64,000 nucleotides of DNA, from assembly GCA_032988165.1 (NCBI GenBank), contig JANTQF010000019.1:1-64000 (forward strand). The letters are read 5' to 3'. The DNA comes from Emmonsiellopsis sp. PD_33 (lineage: Eukaryota > Ascomycota > Eurotiomycetes > Onygenales > Ajellomycetaceae). Numbering within the stretch: the first letter of the stretch is position 1; each line of letters opens with the position of its first letter. Shown piece after piece: positions 11,082 to 22,585 of this stretch. The translations under genes were made by a program, and so were the position numbers. Below the pieces are notes generated by a model. The model saw only the letters and a program-made list of their open reading frames with translations, was not told the origin of the DNA and did not search any database.

Positions 11082-12707
11082 TCACAGATATCTGCTCCTT
11101 AGCGCCTGACTGATAGTACTCATGCGGCTTGCAACTCCACCCCGCTGCATGGTACTAAGGAGCGCCTCCTCGAGTGCAGACTGTGTCAGGCTAGCATCTG
11201 TATTATAGAGTAGTTAGCCAAAGCGGTTCTGAGATAGTAGGAATAATAAACTCATTAGAGTTACCACATACCATCCAAATCGCTGAAGCTACTACCCATA
11301 CTGGGAGTTCCATCACTCCCTTCTCGCGCACCTGCACGTCGCCGAGGGCTGAGTCTAGCTAGTTCAGCGGCCCTTCTTGGGCTTAGAACACCTGGGTGGC
11401 GCGTGGGTCGAGTTCTTTCGCTCGCAGCTGTGCCAACTGCCAGCCCAGAGCTAGCGGAGCTAGTAGATGATTCCGGGGCAGATATCCGGGTCGATGGTAA
11501 TGTGGTTTCTGCTGCACGTGGACGGGGTGCGTTATGTTGTCCTGGTTCCTGGCGTAGGGTCGCACTGGGGTCAAGACCCCCCGGTTCATTAGCCGATTTC
11601 TCATGACGTTCCAGAGGCAAAAATGCCGGCGAGTCGTCCTCATCCTCATCAATGCTATTGCTTGGTTTGTGAATCGAAAACCTGCCAAATCTCTTAAATG
11701 GAGGACCCCTTCTCGATGTCACTTCCTGTTCAGAATCAGAGGAAGAGGAAGACAGCGAGGCGGGTTCCGAACTCTCCTCATCTTGGTCAACTGGAGGGGA
11801 AGTTAGAGGTGAAGTGGCGGCGTGAGGCCCCTTTCTGACAGTTGGTTGATTAGGGCCCCCGAACCCCCCAGTCGGAGGCGCCGGATATCGTGGGGACTGC
11901 GGCCTCGTAGCCGTTGTTTGAGTTTGGGGGTTTGTTGAAGGGATACTTTGGAACGAAGGGCCTACATGGAATTAGATCGCCACTAACGCACTTCAAGTCA
12001 TATACCACTCGTGACTCACCTTTCGTTTTAACTGGAGTGGGAGGTGCGCTTAAATCTTTCCGCATTGGCCCCTCCTTCTGCCGTATTGAGAGTCTTGACG
12101 GCACCCTCGAAACTACTCATAATTAGTACACTATAAGTGATAGAACGTTCTTAGATAACATACCCCCGCTTCCACCTCGCTTCATCGGCTGACTGCCGAT
12201 GGCAGTGCTCCCAGACATAGACGGAGGTGCTGGGGAGTTCGAGGCTGAGTGAGGATTCCCGACCTTTCGTATTTGGGCTCGAACTTGTGATAGTTGTCGG
12301 TCATAAAGCCATGCAGCTTGTTGGAGAAGAAACGGTAGTGTCACGTCGAAATGTTCGGCACTGCATAATATTAGATAATGCACATAAATGTTTGGGAGGA
12401 AATATCGTTACAGTGCTTTCCCTTTTGATGTTGTTAGTCTAAATTATAGTAACTACGGAATAGGGGTGGGGAGATTTCACGAACAGTCAATATCATTCCC
12501 TTTGGAGGGACGCGACAGAATGTCCCATAATGCGTGGTCTTTTGCAACAGTCCATTCCACCTGCGATAGACGTTAGAACAACTCGTTACCGCGTCAGCTT
12601 TCACCAAGTAAACTTACCGGGGGTGGATCAACGAATTCTCCCCTTGGGAATGGTAGTCGTACAAATACAGTGAAATGCGGATCCGCGTCCGGTGGTTGTG
12701 GAGGCAT
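11082..12707 (-). CDS. atg29: Autophagy protein Atg29
   Basis: Seven exons on the minus strand, in coding order 12618-12707, 12485-12560, 12412-12421, 12164-12360, 12020-12112, 11272-11961 and 11082-11197, joining in frame to 423 aa. Atg29 is a subunit of the Atg17-Atg31-Atg29 scaffold that organises the pre-autophagosomal structure. The conserved N-terminal domain reads FTVFVRLPFPRGEFVDPPP, then VEWTVAKDHALWDILSRPS, then DIDWKALAEHFDVTLPFLLQ followed by AAWLYDRQLSQVRAQIRKV. The long middle is disordered, Ser/Pro-rich with an acidic run. The C-terminus has the fungal signature DASLTQSALEEALLS and ASRMSTISQALRSRYL. The third exon is only 10 nt; without it the conserved DW-KALAEHF block is out of frame. 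Intron 4 ends in a tandem GAGTAG acceptor, allowing one residue more or less. Confidence 0.9.
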
Positions 12708-13081
12708 AATGGCGAAGCTAGCCGTCTAGCTGAAGCTCTTTCGTGAACTTGCAAAGAACAAGTAACAGCTGGTTTGGCGGCAGTTTTATAGCAGCTATAG
12801 CAAAGCAAATGTACACCGTAGTTCAGATATGGACGATGAATACCTCTCTTATCATATAAAACAAGACAGTTACAGAAGGAGAGTGGTTGCAGTAGAGAGC
12901 GCTTGACATGGAGTCAAAATAAGGTTAAAGTCATGTGGGGCGATTGGCGGAACTGCTGACTCATATATGACTAAGCAGTCCTCACAGACTCAACCTCAGG
13001 CAATATTCCTCAGATAGTACTAACTAGACTAAGATATCATCTCCTACATGTAGTATATACTAATCTAGCTGGCTAGTCGCC
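12708..13081. other. Intergenic between ATG29 and the secreted protein gene
   Basis: About 370 bp holding the ATG29 promoter and the 3' end of the upstream minus-strand gene. No gene or RNA recognised. Confidence 0.5.
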
Positions 13082-16044
13082 TCACCATCCCTCGCGTTTA
13101 GTCTGTGGGCACAGCTCCTTACGATATGCTTCATCGTCCCTGATTCGCGTGATCTCATCCTCAAAACCATCTGGCACGCCGCCTTTATCCAGCATTGCCT
13201 TGGCATAGTCTCCCAGTTTTTGCCTTGTCCATTCCGTGGCATTGTTGTAGAATTCCTCATAGAAGTCCTTGTGTATTTGTTTAAATGATATACCGTCTTC
13301 CTTCATATTCGGATCGCTATCCGCTATGTCCCTAATCAACTATGAGTATACAACTTGCATCTCTGATGCGAGAAACAGGGGCCATGGGGGAAAGGTCGCT
13401 TACAGAACTTCTTCGATGCCAAGAATGGATTTTTTCAAGGCTTCTTGTACCAAAGGATGGGCAAAATACTTGCATGTCGCCGAAATGCGAGCGAGCTCAC
13501 ATGTCCATTTACCGGGCGTATTGATAACCTTCTCTCGGCCCGGGCCCACCAGATTCCACTTGGAAAACATCTGCAAGCGGGCTTCGGGTTAGCCTTGACC
13601 CTGATGTTGGGAGAAAAGGCTGGGATAAACTTACCAGGTACTTGAGATTGTTCAATCTTTGCTGGATCACGGCCATTCGTGGCTCATATGCGGTGTTGAC
13701 TGTGCCCAGGTGCTGCGTCAATGCCTCAACATACTTGTCTTTCGCGGTTGCACCCCCTGGAGGCGTATAAGTCGGATTTAAAGCATCCCAAAATCTTCCA
13801 ACAGCCGCGTGGCACGGCCCGCCGGGGTTATTATTGTTCAGTCTCTTTTGAAGGTAGTTTATATAGTCTCGTACCCAGTTGGCTTCATATACGTGTTCGG
13901 CTGTGTAATACAACGTGTTAGCAAATCCCCTAGGCATAGACTATAACATTAGCTCAATGGAAGAACTCACAGGCCCATTTTTCTTGATCAAGCAAGCCGG
14001 TTTGGTCCACAATTGCGCGTTGCCCATCTTGGTCGGTTATTACGGTGATATTCACATTTGGATCGCAATTTTCTGAAGCTTCGCCACACGAAATGCCTTC
14101 AGGAACTATAATTGGCACTTTCTCGTCCTTATCTGTGGCTAGTTCAGTTGGACCAGGGTATTTCAGAATTGTGACCTTCTTGCTTTTATCACACTTTACT
14201 GCAATCGGGTTCCTTCCGGTGTCTGGATCTTGACGCGGAGTCAACTCATAATCAAGTGGTCTGGTTGACATGCCTCTGATCCCTCTAAGTTTCTTGACAA
14301 AATGGTCCGGATCATCATCGTCGTCTTCGTCGTCTTCTTCTGGCTGTCCGCCGAGGCAGTATCCTGGAGCGACATCGTCGAAGGCGAGGCACACCTGTGG
14401 GAAGGTGTACAGGTCGGGCTTCTCGAAGATGTCCACATCGAAAAGGGTTTTCCTATCACCGTCGATTTCTCGCCAGGCTTCAAGGTCAAGATCCGCTCCA
14501 ACATTGACATCAAGTTTGATTCCGAAGATGTTTGCTTCATTCGGGCAGAAACCGGCCGTATCTTTGAAAATTGTGAGTCAAAATGCAAGCACATTGCCGT
14601 GAGAGAAAGGATGGGACCTACTAAAGCCAGCAGTCAATGTTGCTGTTACCTCCGGTACTTTTAGTGCAAGATCAACCCCAAATCCATTGTCATCTGTACG
14701 GCCAATGTTAGCCCAAACTCGAGAACACACAATGAGAACCAAGCCTTACCAAAAACCGTCAGGCTAACTGACAATGCGATCTCAGTATAAACCGACGCTT
14801 CCGCGTCAACTTGTGCTTGTACTTGTAAAGGCTGAGTCTCAATCACGGGAGCCCATCCGGAGACCTCCACAGAGCCCTCGGCCAACAGGTCCAGTTTCGC
14901 GATGGCGGTGTCCGGGATGGTTGCCGAAATACCCGCTGTTGCTGAAGCAGTACCTGAAATATAGCCAATCTCATATCCTGCATTTAACTGGATTCGTGGG
15001 CCAAACTCAAGGATGCCAGGGATATTCCATCCAGAGATTGGGATTTCCAGCAAAGTGATCTCCTGCGAGGGCTTCACCCACTTCCTGTAGTCAAGATGAG
15101 CCTCGAACAGGAGTTCTAGCTCGACATTTACGCCGACTCCTTCGGGCTGGACAGAAACCTCAAACCTGTCAATATCAAGTCCAGTCCAACCGAGGCTAGC
15201 TTCCACGTGTCCGGAGAATACCAGAGTGCCTTGAGTGCCACATTCGTTGCAGTTGGCAGTGAGATTACCCTTGAGTGGGCCTTTGTTAACTGACCATCCA
15301 AAGATACGAGTAGGTAACGTCGCGCCAACCCCAAGCCTGAATCTCTCGCTAAAGTCTGGGATGATGTCGCGTTTGACAAGGCCCTTTGATCCGAGAACAA
15401 CTTCACCGAAATCGAGGGTCACAGTCTGCATAACTTTTTTCCATGTACTCTTGGTCGCTTCCATATGGATAGTCCTAGTCTCATCTTCAAAGGTGATACT
15501 GCGGACCATCCAGGGTTGTTGTTCTCGGTTCTCGCCACATTTCTTCGAGCTTGGAACAAGAACGAAAGCGTTCATGTCGTTGAAATTAACCCAGTCCCAG
15601 ATGCCCTTTGCAACATAGTAGACCAAACTATTGATCAATTTCACTGACATGTCATCGGCAGTGCAGCTGGCTGATTCGATGAATAGGTCGAGCTTATCTA
15701 GGGCAATGATACGCTCGTTTGGTTTGGACCAAGAAACCAGGCTGACTACGACAGCCTTTTCGCCGGGGCCTTTCGATGGAGGTTAGATTAGCACAGGCCA
15801 CCTCAAGGAAAGGGGGAGTAGACTTACGATCACTGGAAGCCCAGACAAATTCCTCCATTTCAGCCGGAGTCATGGCGTCAGTTGCAGCAGCTTGATCGAT
15901 TGCTCTCGACGATAAATCCTGAACTTTTGCCGACTTTCCGCTCCATACTTCGCGAGGAAGCGGCTGCAATTCTGGCATAGGAGTGGCGGCGACAAGCTGC
16001 ATCACTAGCCACAACGTGGCTATGATGCGCTTGAATTGGGACAT
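13082..16044 (-). CDS. Large secreted protein of unknown function
   Basis: Seven exons in coding order 15828-16044, 14750-15769, 14622-14693, 13971-14561, 13635-13900, 13404-13570 and 13082-13331 give 860 aa. The first 20 residues (FKRIIATLWLVMQLVAATP) are a signal peptide. Residues about 90-560 contain alternating hydrophobic strands with paired cysteines (CNECG, FCPNE), consistent with a large beta-rich extracellular domain. An acidic run of Asp/Glu follows CLGGQP near residue 590. The last 250 residues are helical with a cysteine-containing C-terminus. The layout recalls the fungal secreted DUF7029/DUF7223 proteins, but I cannot confirm this. Exon 5 is taken to start after ACACAG at 13901, since the nearer TTATAG acceptor gives a stop. 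Secretion is well supported; function is not. Confidence 0.75.
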
Positions 16045-17594
16045 GTTGTCTTACTGTAGAAGATAGAAGGGGGGAGAAGAATACTTTACAATCGACGTAT
16101 TCTCTTGAGGAAGCAGTATGGGGAGAAGAGCACTCTCTTCTCAGACCTGATCATCCAAGAGGGTTAGACGGGAGCTTTTTATAGACTTCATAAACGCCCA
16201 CTCTCAGCGGGGAAAACTGCCCCATTTCGTATGGGCATTCTGCGAGGGGTGCCGGTGGTTGTAACCATCTCTTCAAAGCTAATATCGATTTACCCGCCCA
16301 TTGGCACTGCTCTATACGAGAAGGCAGGGCGGCGCTGATGGCCAAACTGAAAAGTATAAATTAAATACCATGTTCAATATCCGGCCATTGGAGACGGGCA
16401 TTCCGAACCGGAATATGGCTGGGTGCTAAGGAGTGGTGAAGAATAGAAGCTGGTCAAGGGTTCTAACAGCGCTTGGATCCAGAGGCTCCATGTCCCGTAT
16501 TCGTCGGACGTTGTAGCTGATTGGGTACCTTTGATCACCCAGAGGCATTCTGGGTATTAGAGCAATAGGAAGCACGGCGACGGCAAAAGAACATCTCTGC
16601 CAGAGGGTTCTGCGGTGGTGAAAGGCTCCGAGCACGAGGAATTATTTGAGCCCTTGAACATTCAAGCTAGGGCTTGGCCATGGTAGTGGTGTAACTATGC
16701 CTCGATCTATCCCCGAGGAAGTTAACCACCTGAGCTCGTCAGTTCGCATTGTTCCATAAGCTTAAAAATCCGAGCCTTCAACGCCCTTGCCCAGCGAGCT
16801 GTTGCCACACCCAGTTGCTGTGATAAGAACTCTAGCAGTCATGGACAAGGTGAGGGATGGGAGATGACCCAAGCGGTAGTCAATCTTCAGCCAATAGCCA
16901 GTCCGTGGACCCGTGGCGTTCTCGTATACACGGAGATTGCCTAACGTGGCATAGCTAGTTAGAAATCCCCGGAAGTCGACATATAAAAAGGGAAATTTAT
17001 AGAAGGCGCCTCTTCTCAAAGCAGAATTCGGGCAAAATATCAAGGGGGTTCTGCAGCCTCCGCACTTGGCAGATGGAGAAATGAGCGAGCAACGCAGACT
17101 GCTTCGAGTGACACTGCATGATAGATGGCAATTTAATCCGCCAATGTCAGGTTTGTCGGCTTTGCAGCTGGGCCTTGGCTTCCGGAAATTGAGTCCAATT
17201 CGTTCTCATAGGCGTACGAAAACCATTTTTCGATATGGGACCAACGTTCCCCAGGATTCTTTCTGCGGGATATGCTGCCGCTCTTCTTTTAGGCCACTGA
17301 ACGGTGAGTGGGAATGCGATGGAACACTGTGGCGGGGGTGCCGCTGCTACCTAAGAAATTGGGCGCATTGGCCGCCGTGAGCTCAATGCCAAAGTTTCGA
17401 ACTTCCCCTGTCCTCATCTGGGACTAGTTTTAGTCTCGCTGTGAGCCTCATTCTCAGCCGCCAACCCAAGTCAGTTGTCCTCAAGGGCCGGGCATAGGCG
17501 TTCCAACCTCGCCAGAGCGAGGCGGCTGAAACAGGGGTCGAAAACTGGCAGGGTACATAGAAAATTGAAAAGAAAACTAGTAAATTCCACAATG
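16045..17594. other. Intergenic left of the Fot1 element
   Basis: About 1.5 kb with normal GC content and CpGs. It includes the promoter of the 860-aa secreted protein gene. Open frames (for example 17066-17380) have no recognised domain or splice context. Confidence 0.5.
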
Positions 17595-17596
17595 TA

Positions 17597-17711
17597 ACCG
17601 GGCCCTTAAGCTTACGTCAGCTACACTTTTCCTCCATCTTTGGATGGACCCTTGTATGCAAGGGTCCACCACCTCAATGAAAACTGCCATCTCAATGAAA
17701 AAATCTTCACA
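17597..17711 (+). repeat. Left terminal inverted repeat of the Fot1 element
   Basis: Matches the reverse complement of 19465-19577 over about 110 bp, including ACCGGGCCCTTAAG, TTACGTCAGC and CATCTCAATGAAAAAATC. It contains an internal hairpin at 17645-17666 with 9-bp stems (GGACCCTTG paired with CAAGGGTCC) around TATG. Confidence 0.85.
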
Positions 17712-19464
17712 TTTTTATTAAACCACCTTTGAAATTCAATAACCACCCAACACAATGGCTTCCTTATATATTTTAATAGAGAGTTGAATCTCTGAAGCTC
17801 TGGCTATCATTACTGACAATAAAAAACCAAATTTAACAGTTTTAGTAAAGAAATATAAGATCCCCTACCAGTATCTATACAATTAATATTATGGTTGCAT
17901 CACCCAAATGAAATGACCTCCAGCAAACTAATTACTATCTTTTGGTCAGGAAGAATCACTATGCCAGTATATAATGAGTCTAGATAAAATAAGTTTACCT
18001 CTTAATTACTTGATGATTGGTGGTGCAGCACATTTTATTCTTATGAAAAGCCATGATGATCTAACTAAACCCCTCCCAGAGATTGGAGAGTACTAGGTCA
18101 AAAGATTCATCAAATGTCACCCCAAATTCAATATATGCAGGCAAAAAATGATAGATATGCAATGGAAGTAGGCTCATAAGCTACCTTTTATACTTGATTG
18201 ATTCAATTGCTTTAAGACAACTATGAATAAGTATGAGATCCAGGTGTGTGATATTTACAACTTTAATGAAATAGGATTCTGTATAGGAATTAAGTGAGAT
18301 CAGTGGATTGTCACTCAAAATATACAAAGGATTATATATACTGAAACCTTAAATAACAGAGAAAGCCTCAGTATTATAGAGGTAATCTCTGCAGATGATT
18401 TCACCATTTCACCTTTATACATCCTCACTGTGAAGCTAGTATAAGAGTGCTATACTGATGATATTAAGCAATTTATAAAGGTTGTAACCTCAGAGACTAG
18501 CTATAATAATAATAGAATTACTTTTTAATGGATTTAACACTTCTATAAGTACATTAAATTCTATATTAAGAGTATTCACTGTCTGTTACTACTGGATGGA
18601 TTCAACTCTCATTGCATGTATGAATTTATAGACTATTATTAAAAATAATGGATTATCCCCTTCTATCTTATTCCTCATATGAGTCATTTGCTGCAGCTGT
18701 TAGATGTTGGTATTTTTCAGGCCTATAAGTATCATTATTTGCAGGCTGTAAAGGAAGCTACTTGATACAGCTATAAGAAGTTTATAAAGGTTGAATTCCT
18801 CAATATAATCACCTCTATATGGAAGGTAATGTTTAAAATTGAAACTATTAAATGAGATTAAGAGTTAACTGGCCTTATCCCATTCAATCTGTCTATTATT
18901 CTTAATAAATTATATGAATATGAGATAATCCCTGTGAGCCTCCTGAAATTCATTTCTAACTTCATTATTAAGAAGACACTAAAAACCATACAGTAGTTTA
19001 ATCAATATAAATAAAAGCTTAGAGACCTTGAGGCAGAGGATGAGGAGATCATATATTATTAGAAGCTCATCTAAAAGCTTATAAAAGGTAGTATTATAAT
19101 GATGAATATGGCTACCCTTCTGCAGTATGAGCTATCTCAAACCTCTACTACTATAACTACTCATAAGTACTTTAAGAGAGCTTCATAAAGGGTAGTCTAC
19201 CATGGAGGTGTCATTTCTGCATCTAATGTATGCTATATAATGATGATTACCCAAAAACTTAATAATAAGAAGGCTTTAGAAAAAATGCAACTGAAATGAA
19301 ATAAGATGATGAAAGAACTTAAGAGATATACCAGGGATCATGAAATTAATGTTAGGGCTATCAAATTTACTAGAAGATTGTGGAATCCAATTATCTAGAT
19401 CATTATCAACTTGTATTTCTCAAATATAACTCCATTGGTTGATAAATTAATTAAATGTTGCACC

Positions 19465-19577
19465 AGTTGAAGATTTTTTCATTGAGATGGTGGTTTTTGT
19501 TGAGGTGGTGGACCCTCATATGTGAGGGTCCATCTGAAGGTGAAGCAGCTACGCTGACGTAATCTTAAGGGCCCGGT
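19465..19577 (-). repeat. Right terminal inverted repeat of the Fot1 element
   Basis: Inverted counterpart of the left end. Its hairpin stems read GGACCCTCA and TGAGGGTCC around TATG, differing from the left copy only where an ancestral CpG would have stood. Confidence 0.85.
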
Positions 19578-19579
19578 TA

Positions 19580-21727
19580 ATCAGCGTTGAGATCCTGTTG
19601 GGAAAATTGGCAATAGGAAAGTTGGAAAATACGTTCTCGGACTGAACCGGGATTGGCGATCATGAAATCCACCACGAAAATCAGCGGACGATCGCCAGAC
19701 TTCTGGGGAGGATCCCATTGAGGCTGATCTCGGCATTTCTTTAAACTTTTGCTACCATTATGAGGCGGGAACGCCAATGCATGGATGGCTGGGCGGCCTG
19801 GGCCCGTTGTCAAGCCACTCCACGTGAAATCGTCGCGTTTGCAGAGCAAATACCGAACGGAGTTCGGGGCCTAGACAATATTGGGTTTCTAGTTAGCTGC
19901 CAAGTGCAGTTAATTAGCGCCAAATACAGTTAGTTACCTTGAATCCCTTGCATCTTGACCCCCTCTTCGACCTCCGTCGTAATAGCGGGGTTACATATGC
20001 ACATCGATATGGACAGGGGAATTTCAAATCCTGGGCATTGAAATGGTTCGTTCACCCTAATATGAGAGTTGCTCGCGTATATAGGCAAACCCATCAGATT
20101 AATGGCTGTTTTGGGAATTAAATAAGGGAAGCCATGCTTCGGACTTCCTGGTTTCAACCCAAGGCCGAGAGTCGTGCGCCAATGGTTTGATATCAGAAGC
20201 ACGAGCCTCGGCGTGAAGCCCAAAGTTAAGCTTAAAGGTTCTAGCCAAAGTACCACCCACCAATACCCCTGAATTGGTCTGCTCTTGGCCCCCTCCCCGC
20301 AATGAAACCTCGCGTTCCCACGAGTGTTCTGATGTCGATTCTTCGCCGCCTAAAAGAATGATAGGATGGAAAGGCGGTCTCCGTGGAGAAACCATTAAAC
20401 ATGTGTCCGGAACGGTCCGCGGTTCCGGGCCAAGCCATCCTAATACGATGTGGAAGGATGCACGGAATGCAACACACCCGTTTCCCAAAGAGTATCAGAA
20501 ACCAGGAGTGGACATATGAGCAGACCCCCACACAACAGCTAAAATGCTCAAAATATGTCGCGACATAACATTAATGTGCATTGCAATCCGTATTGACTGT
20601 CGTTTTAGTCCCGAGCTCATCTTCACCGCTTCCATCTCCTTCACCCTCAGCTCACCCCCTCTCTTGCATATTTATTAGCGGTGGATGGGTATGATCTGGT
20701 CTGCGGGTACACTCCTCAGCCGCACACGAGCCTGACTCATTCCATAATCAGTCCCAGCATCTGGTTGACTGGGAATCGGTTTGACGGCAGGGACCAGACC
20801 ATTCGCAAAGAAAGACGAAACGATTGCGCCAACCTCAATGGCGGCGGAAAAATCCCATTTTCCCCAACATAAGGAGGCCCCCCATCCGATGCTGGCTAAT
20901 AACTGCCGGTCGGTAAATGGCTTCAGCCAAATGCTCGGATAGATGGCTTGTCATGTTTTATTGTGGCACAGCAACCTCCACCCCATACCAGCATGTTGGA
21001 GCCAAGGTTTGACGGTCGCAATGGTTTAATCCGTGACCTGTGTTGGTGATCTGGGACAATTTTATAGTATGTAAGCCTATCCGAATACAAGCGGTACCAC
21101 AGCAAACTGTACTTGAAGAAAGGCTTCCAGTGTGATCGAATGTCACCGGAAATCGCAAGTGGATCAGCGAGGGGGCTTGATTTTGCGAGAACCGCCAGGA
21201 GGGAACTGCATGACGCGAGTGGTCCCAGCACCACTATCCGTTCATTTCCTGGGGCCACCTGGATAGTCCGTTGACCCAGTTCCACCCCACCCGGGCCAGA
21301 TCTTTGATGATCCCAGGAACTACTCTCCGGGGCACGTGCGTCGTGCTGTGCATGATATCGACACTGGTGACAGGTTTGACGGCGTCGTTTCGAAGCACGG
21401 CAGTGCGTGAACTACCAGAGATATTGGCCCGGGAGGATATGAAGCTGGGAGAGGCGCCCAGCTAAGGATGATGGCAAGGTTAACTCATCAAACGCAAAAC
21501 ATTTGCCACTGTGTCAAATCTAGATGAGGAGTACATTCAGTGTCAGTCGACGGAACTTGAACCCTTCAATATAAAAGGATGGTCAAAATACGCAGAACCT
21601 TGCAAGGCTAGCACCCTTTGCGCTAATCCGAAACGACGGACGCTAGTCCAAATAGAGACTAGAATCAAAGGACGCTCCTCAACTCCTCCACGAAACCTCC
21701 CCAAGCCTCCCAAATTTCCGAAAATCA
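19580..21727. other. Intergenic, 2.1 kb, no supported gene
   Basis: CpG content is normal, so this is not part of the transposon. Several open frames of 80-130 codons exist on both strands (for example minus 20099-20488 and 20923-21285) but overlap one another and show no domain, signal sequence or conserved splice pattern. It may contain decayed gene remnants that I cannot recognise. Confidence 0.4.
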
Positions 21728-22504
21728 ATGTCTGCTCGAAGCCACAGCATAACAGCTTCCCTCCTTCAAATCCGACTATGGCTTGGCGGGAAAATCTTCG
21801 GTCCTGGGGGGCCGCGCGGTACCAAAGCCACCCGTCGCACGCCCACCAAGGGCCCCTGTGAACCAACAGGGCTTGCCGCTATGAATTATGTAGCCAAACA
21901 CACCTCCATACCCATCCCCAACATCATCAAAACCTACAAGCACCATGACGCTCTCTATATCGAAATGGAGTATATTTCTGCAACGAGTCTCGAGAAAGCA
22001 TGGCTCGGTGGCCACCTATCACAGGCGGAGAAGGAAGATATTGTTACAGAGCTTGCCAGCTATGTTAGCCAGCTAAGGGGACTAAACCCACCGCATCGAG
22101 AGATAGTGGGGTCTGCACATTGCAACGCTTGTCTTGATTACCGGGTTGGATTTTCTACCTTCGGCCCTTTTACAAATCACCAGGACTTTCACTCCTTTCT
22201 CCGGAGGGGCCTTGCCATCGAAAACTGTACAGAATCATTCAGTCAGGATATTACTGCTTCCCATTCTCGTGTCTATCAGAGCCGTTTTACTCATGCGGGT
22301 CTCTGTCCCCGAAATATTTTGGTCAGGGATGGGAAAGTGTGTGCAATAATTGATTGGGAATTTGCCGGATGGTATCCAGAATATTGGGAGTATACCAAAG
22401 CACACTACGGTCAGATAAAGATGCCAGACTGGTATGCGCAACTGGGATCTGTGATGGGGGGGTATGGTGATGAACTGAACGCCGAGAGAGTTCTCTGGAA
22501 CTGA
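21728..22504 (+). pseudogene. Decayed aminoglycoside-phosphotransferase-like kinase
   Basis: From about 21875 the frame encodes the C-lobe of a fungal APH-family kinase: MNYVAKHTSIPIPNI, YIEMEYISATSLEKAW, ACLDYRVGFSTFGPF, HAGLCPRNILV and IIDWEFAGWYPEYWEYTKAH. The catalytic loop in this family is H-x-D-x-x-x-x-N; here the Asp is Gly (GGT, one transition from GAT), so catalysis should be lost, although N and the metal-binding IDW are kept. The N-lobe upstream of residue 48 looks scrambled, rich in Gly/Arg/Thr with no recognisable nucleotide-binding lysine region. The stop after RVLWN is close to the family's usual end. Best read as a pseudogene; a pseudokinase is possible. Confidence 0.7.
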
Positions 22505-22585
22505 TGTGACCTTCTGGGAATGCCATTGTGATATAACTCTTTGGATATTTAGCTTAGTCTTACCAGGCCTAGGGTCTGGTACAAG

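Larger units (their letters stand above)
17597..19577 (+). mobile_element. Fot1/pogo-type DNA transposon, complete ends, inactivated
   Basis: The element is 1981 bp, flanked by a TA duplication (17595-17596 and 19578-19579). Both ends start ACCGGGCCCTTAAG in inverted orientation, and similarity continues inward for about 110 bp. The plus strand between about 18060 and 19000 encodes a broken pogo-family DDE transposase. Recognisable blocks are YNFNEIGFCIG (first catalytic Asp now Asn), LLLLDGFNSH (second Asp kept), IPHMSHLLQLLDVG (third Asp kept), and a LTGLIPFN block near the end. Many in-frame TAA, TAG and TGA codons interrupt it, most explainable as C-to-T at CAA, CAG and CGA. The interior contains virtually no CpG. 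Size, TA target and domain order fit the Fot1 group. It cannot move by itself. Confidence 0.92.

Noticed and set aside
19577..20531. Possible gene split by the Fot1 insertion
   Set aside because: Joining the two flanks across the TA site gave no continuous or recognisable protein on either strand.
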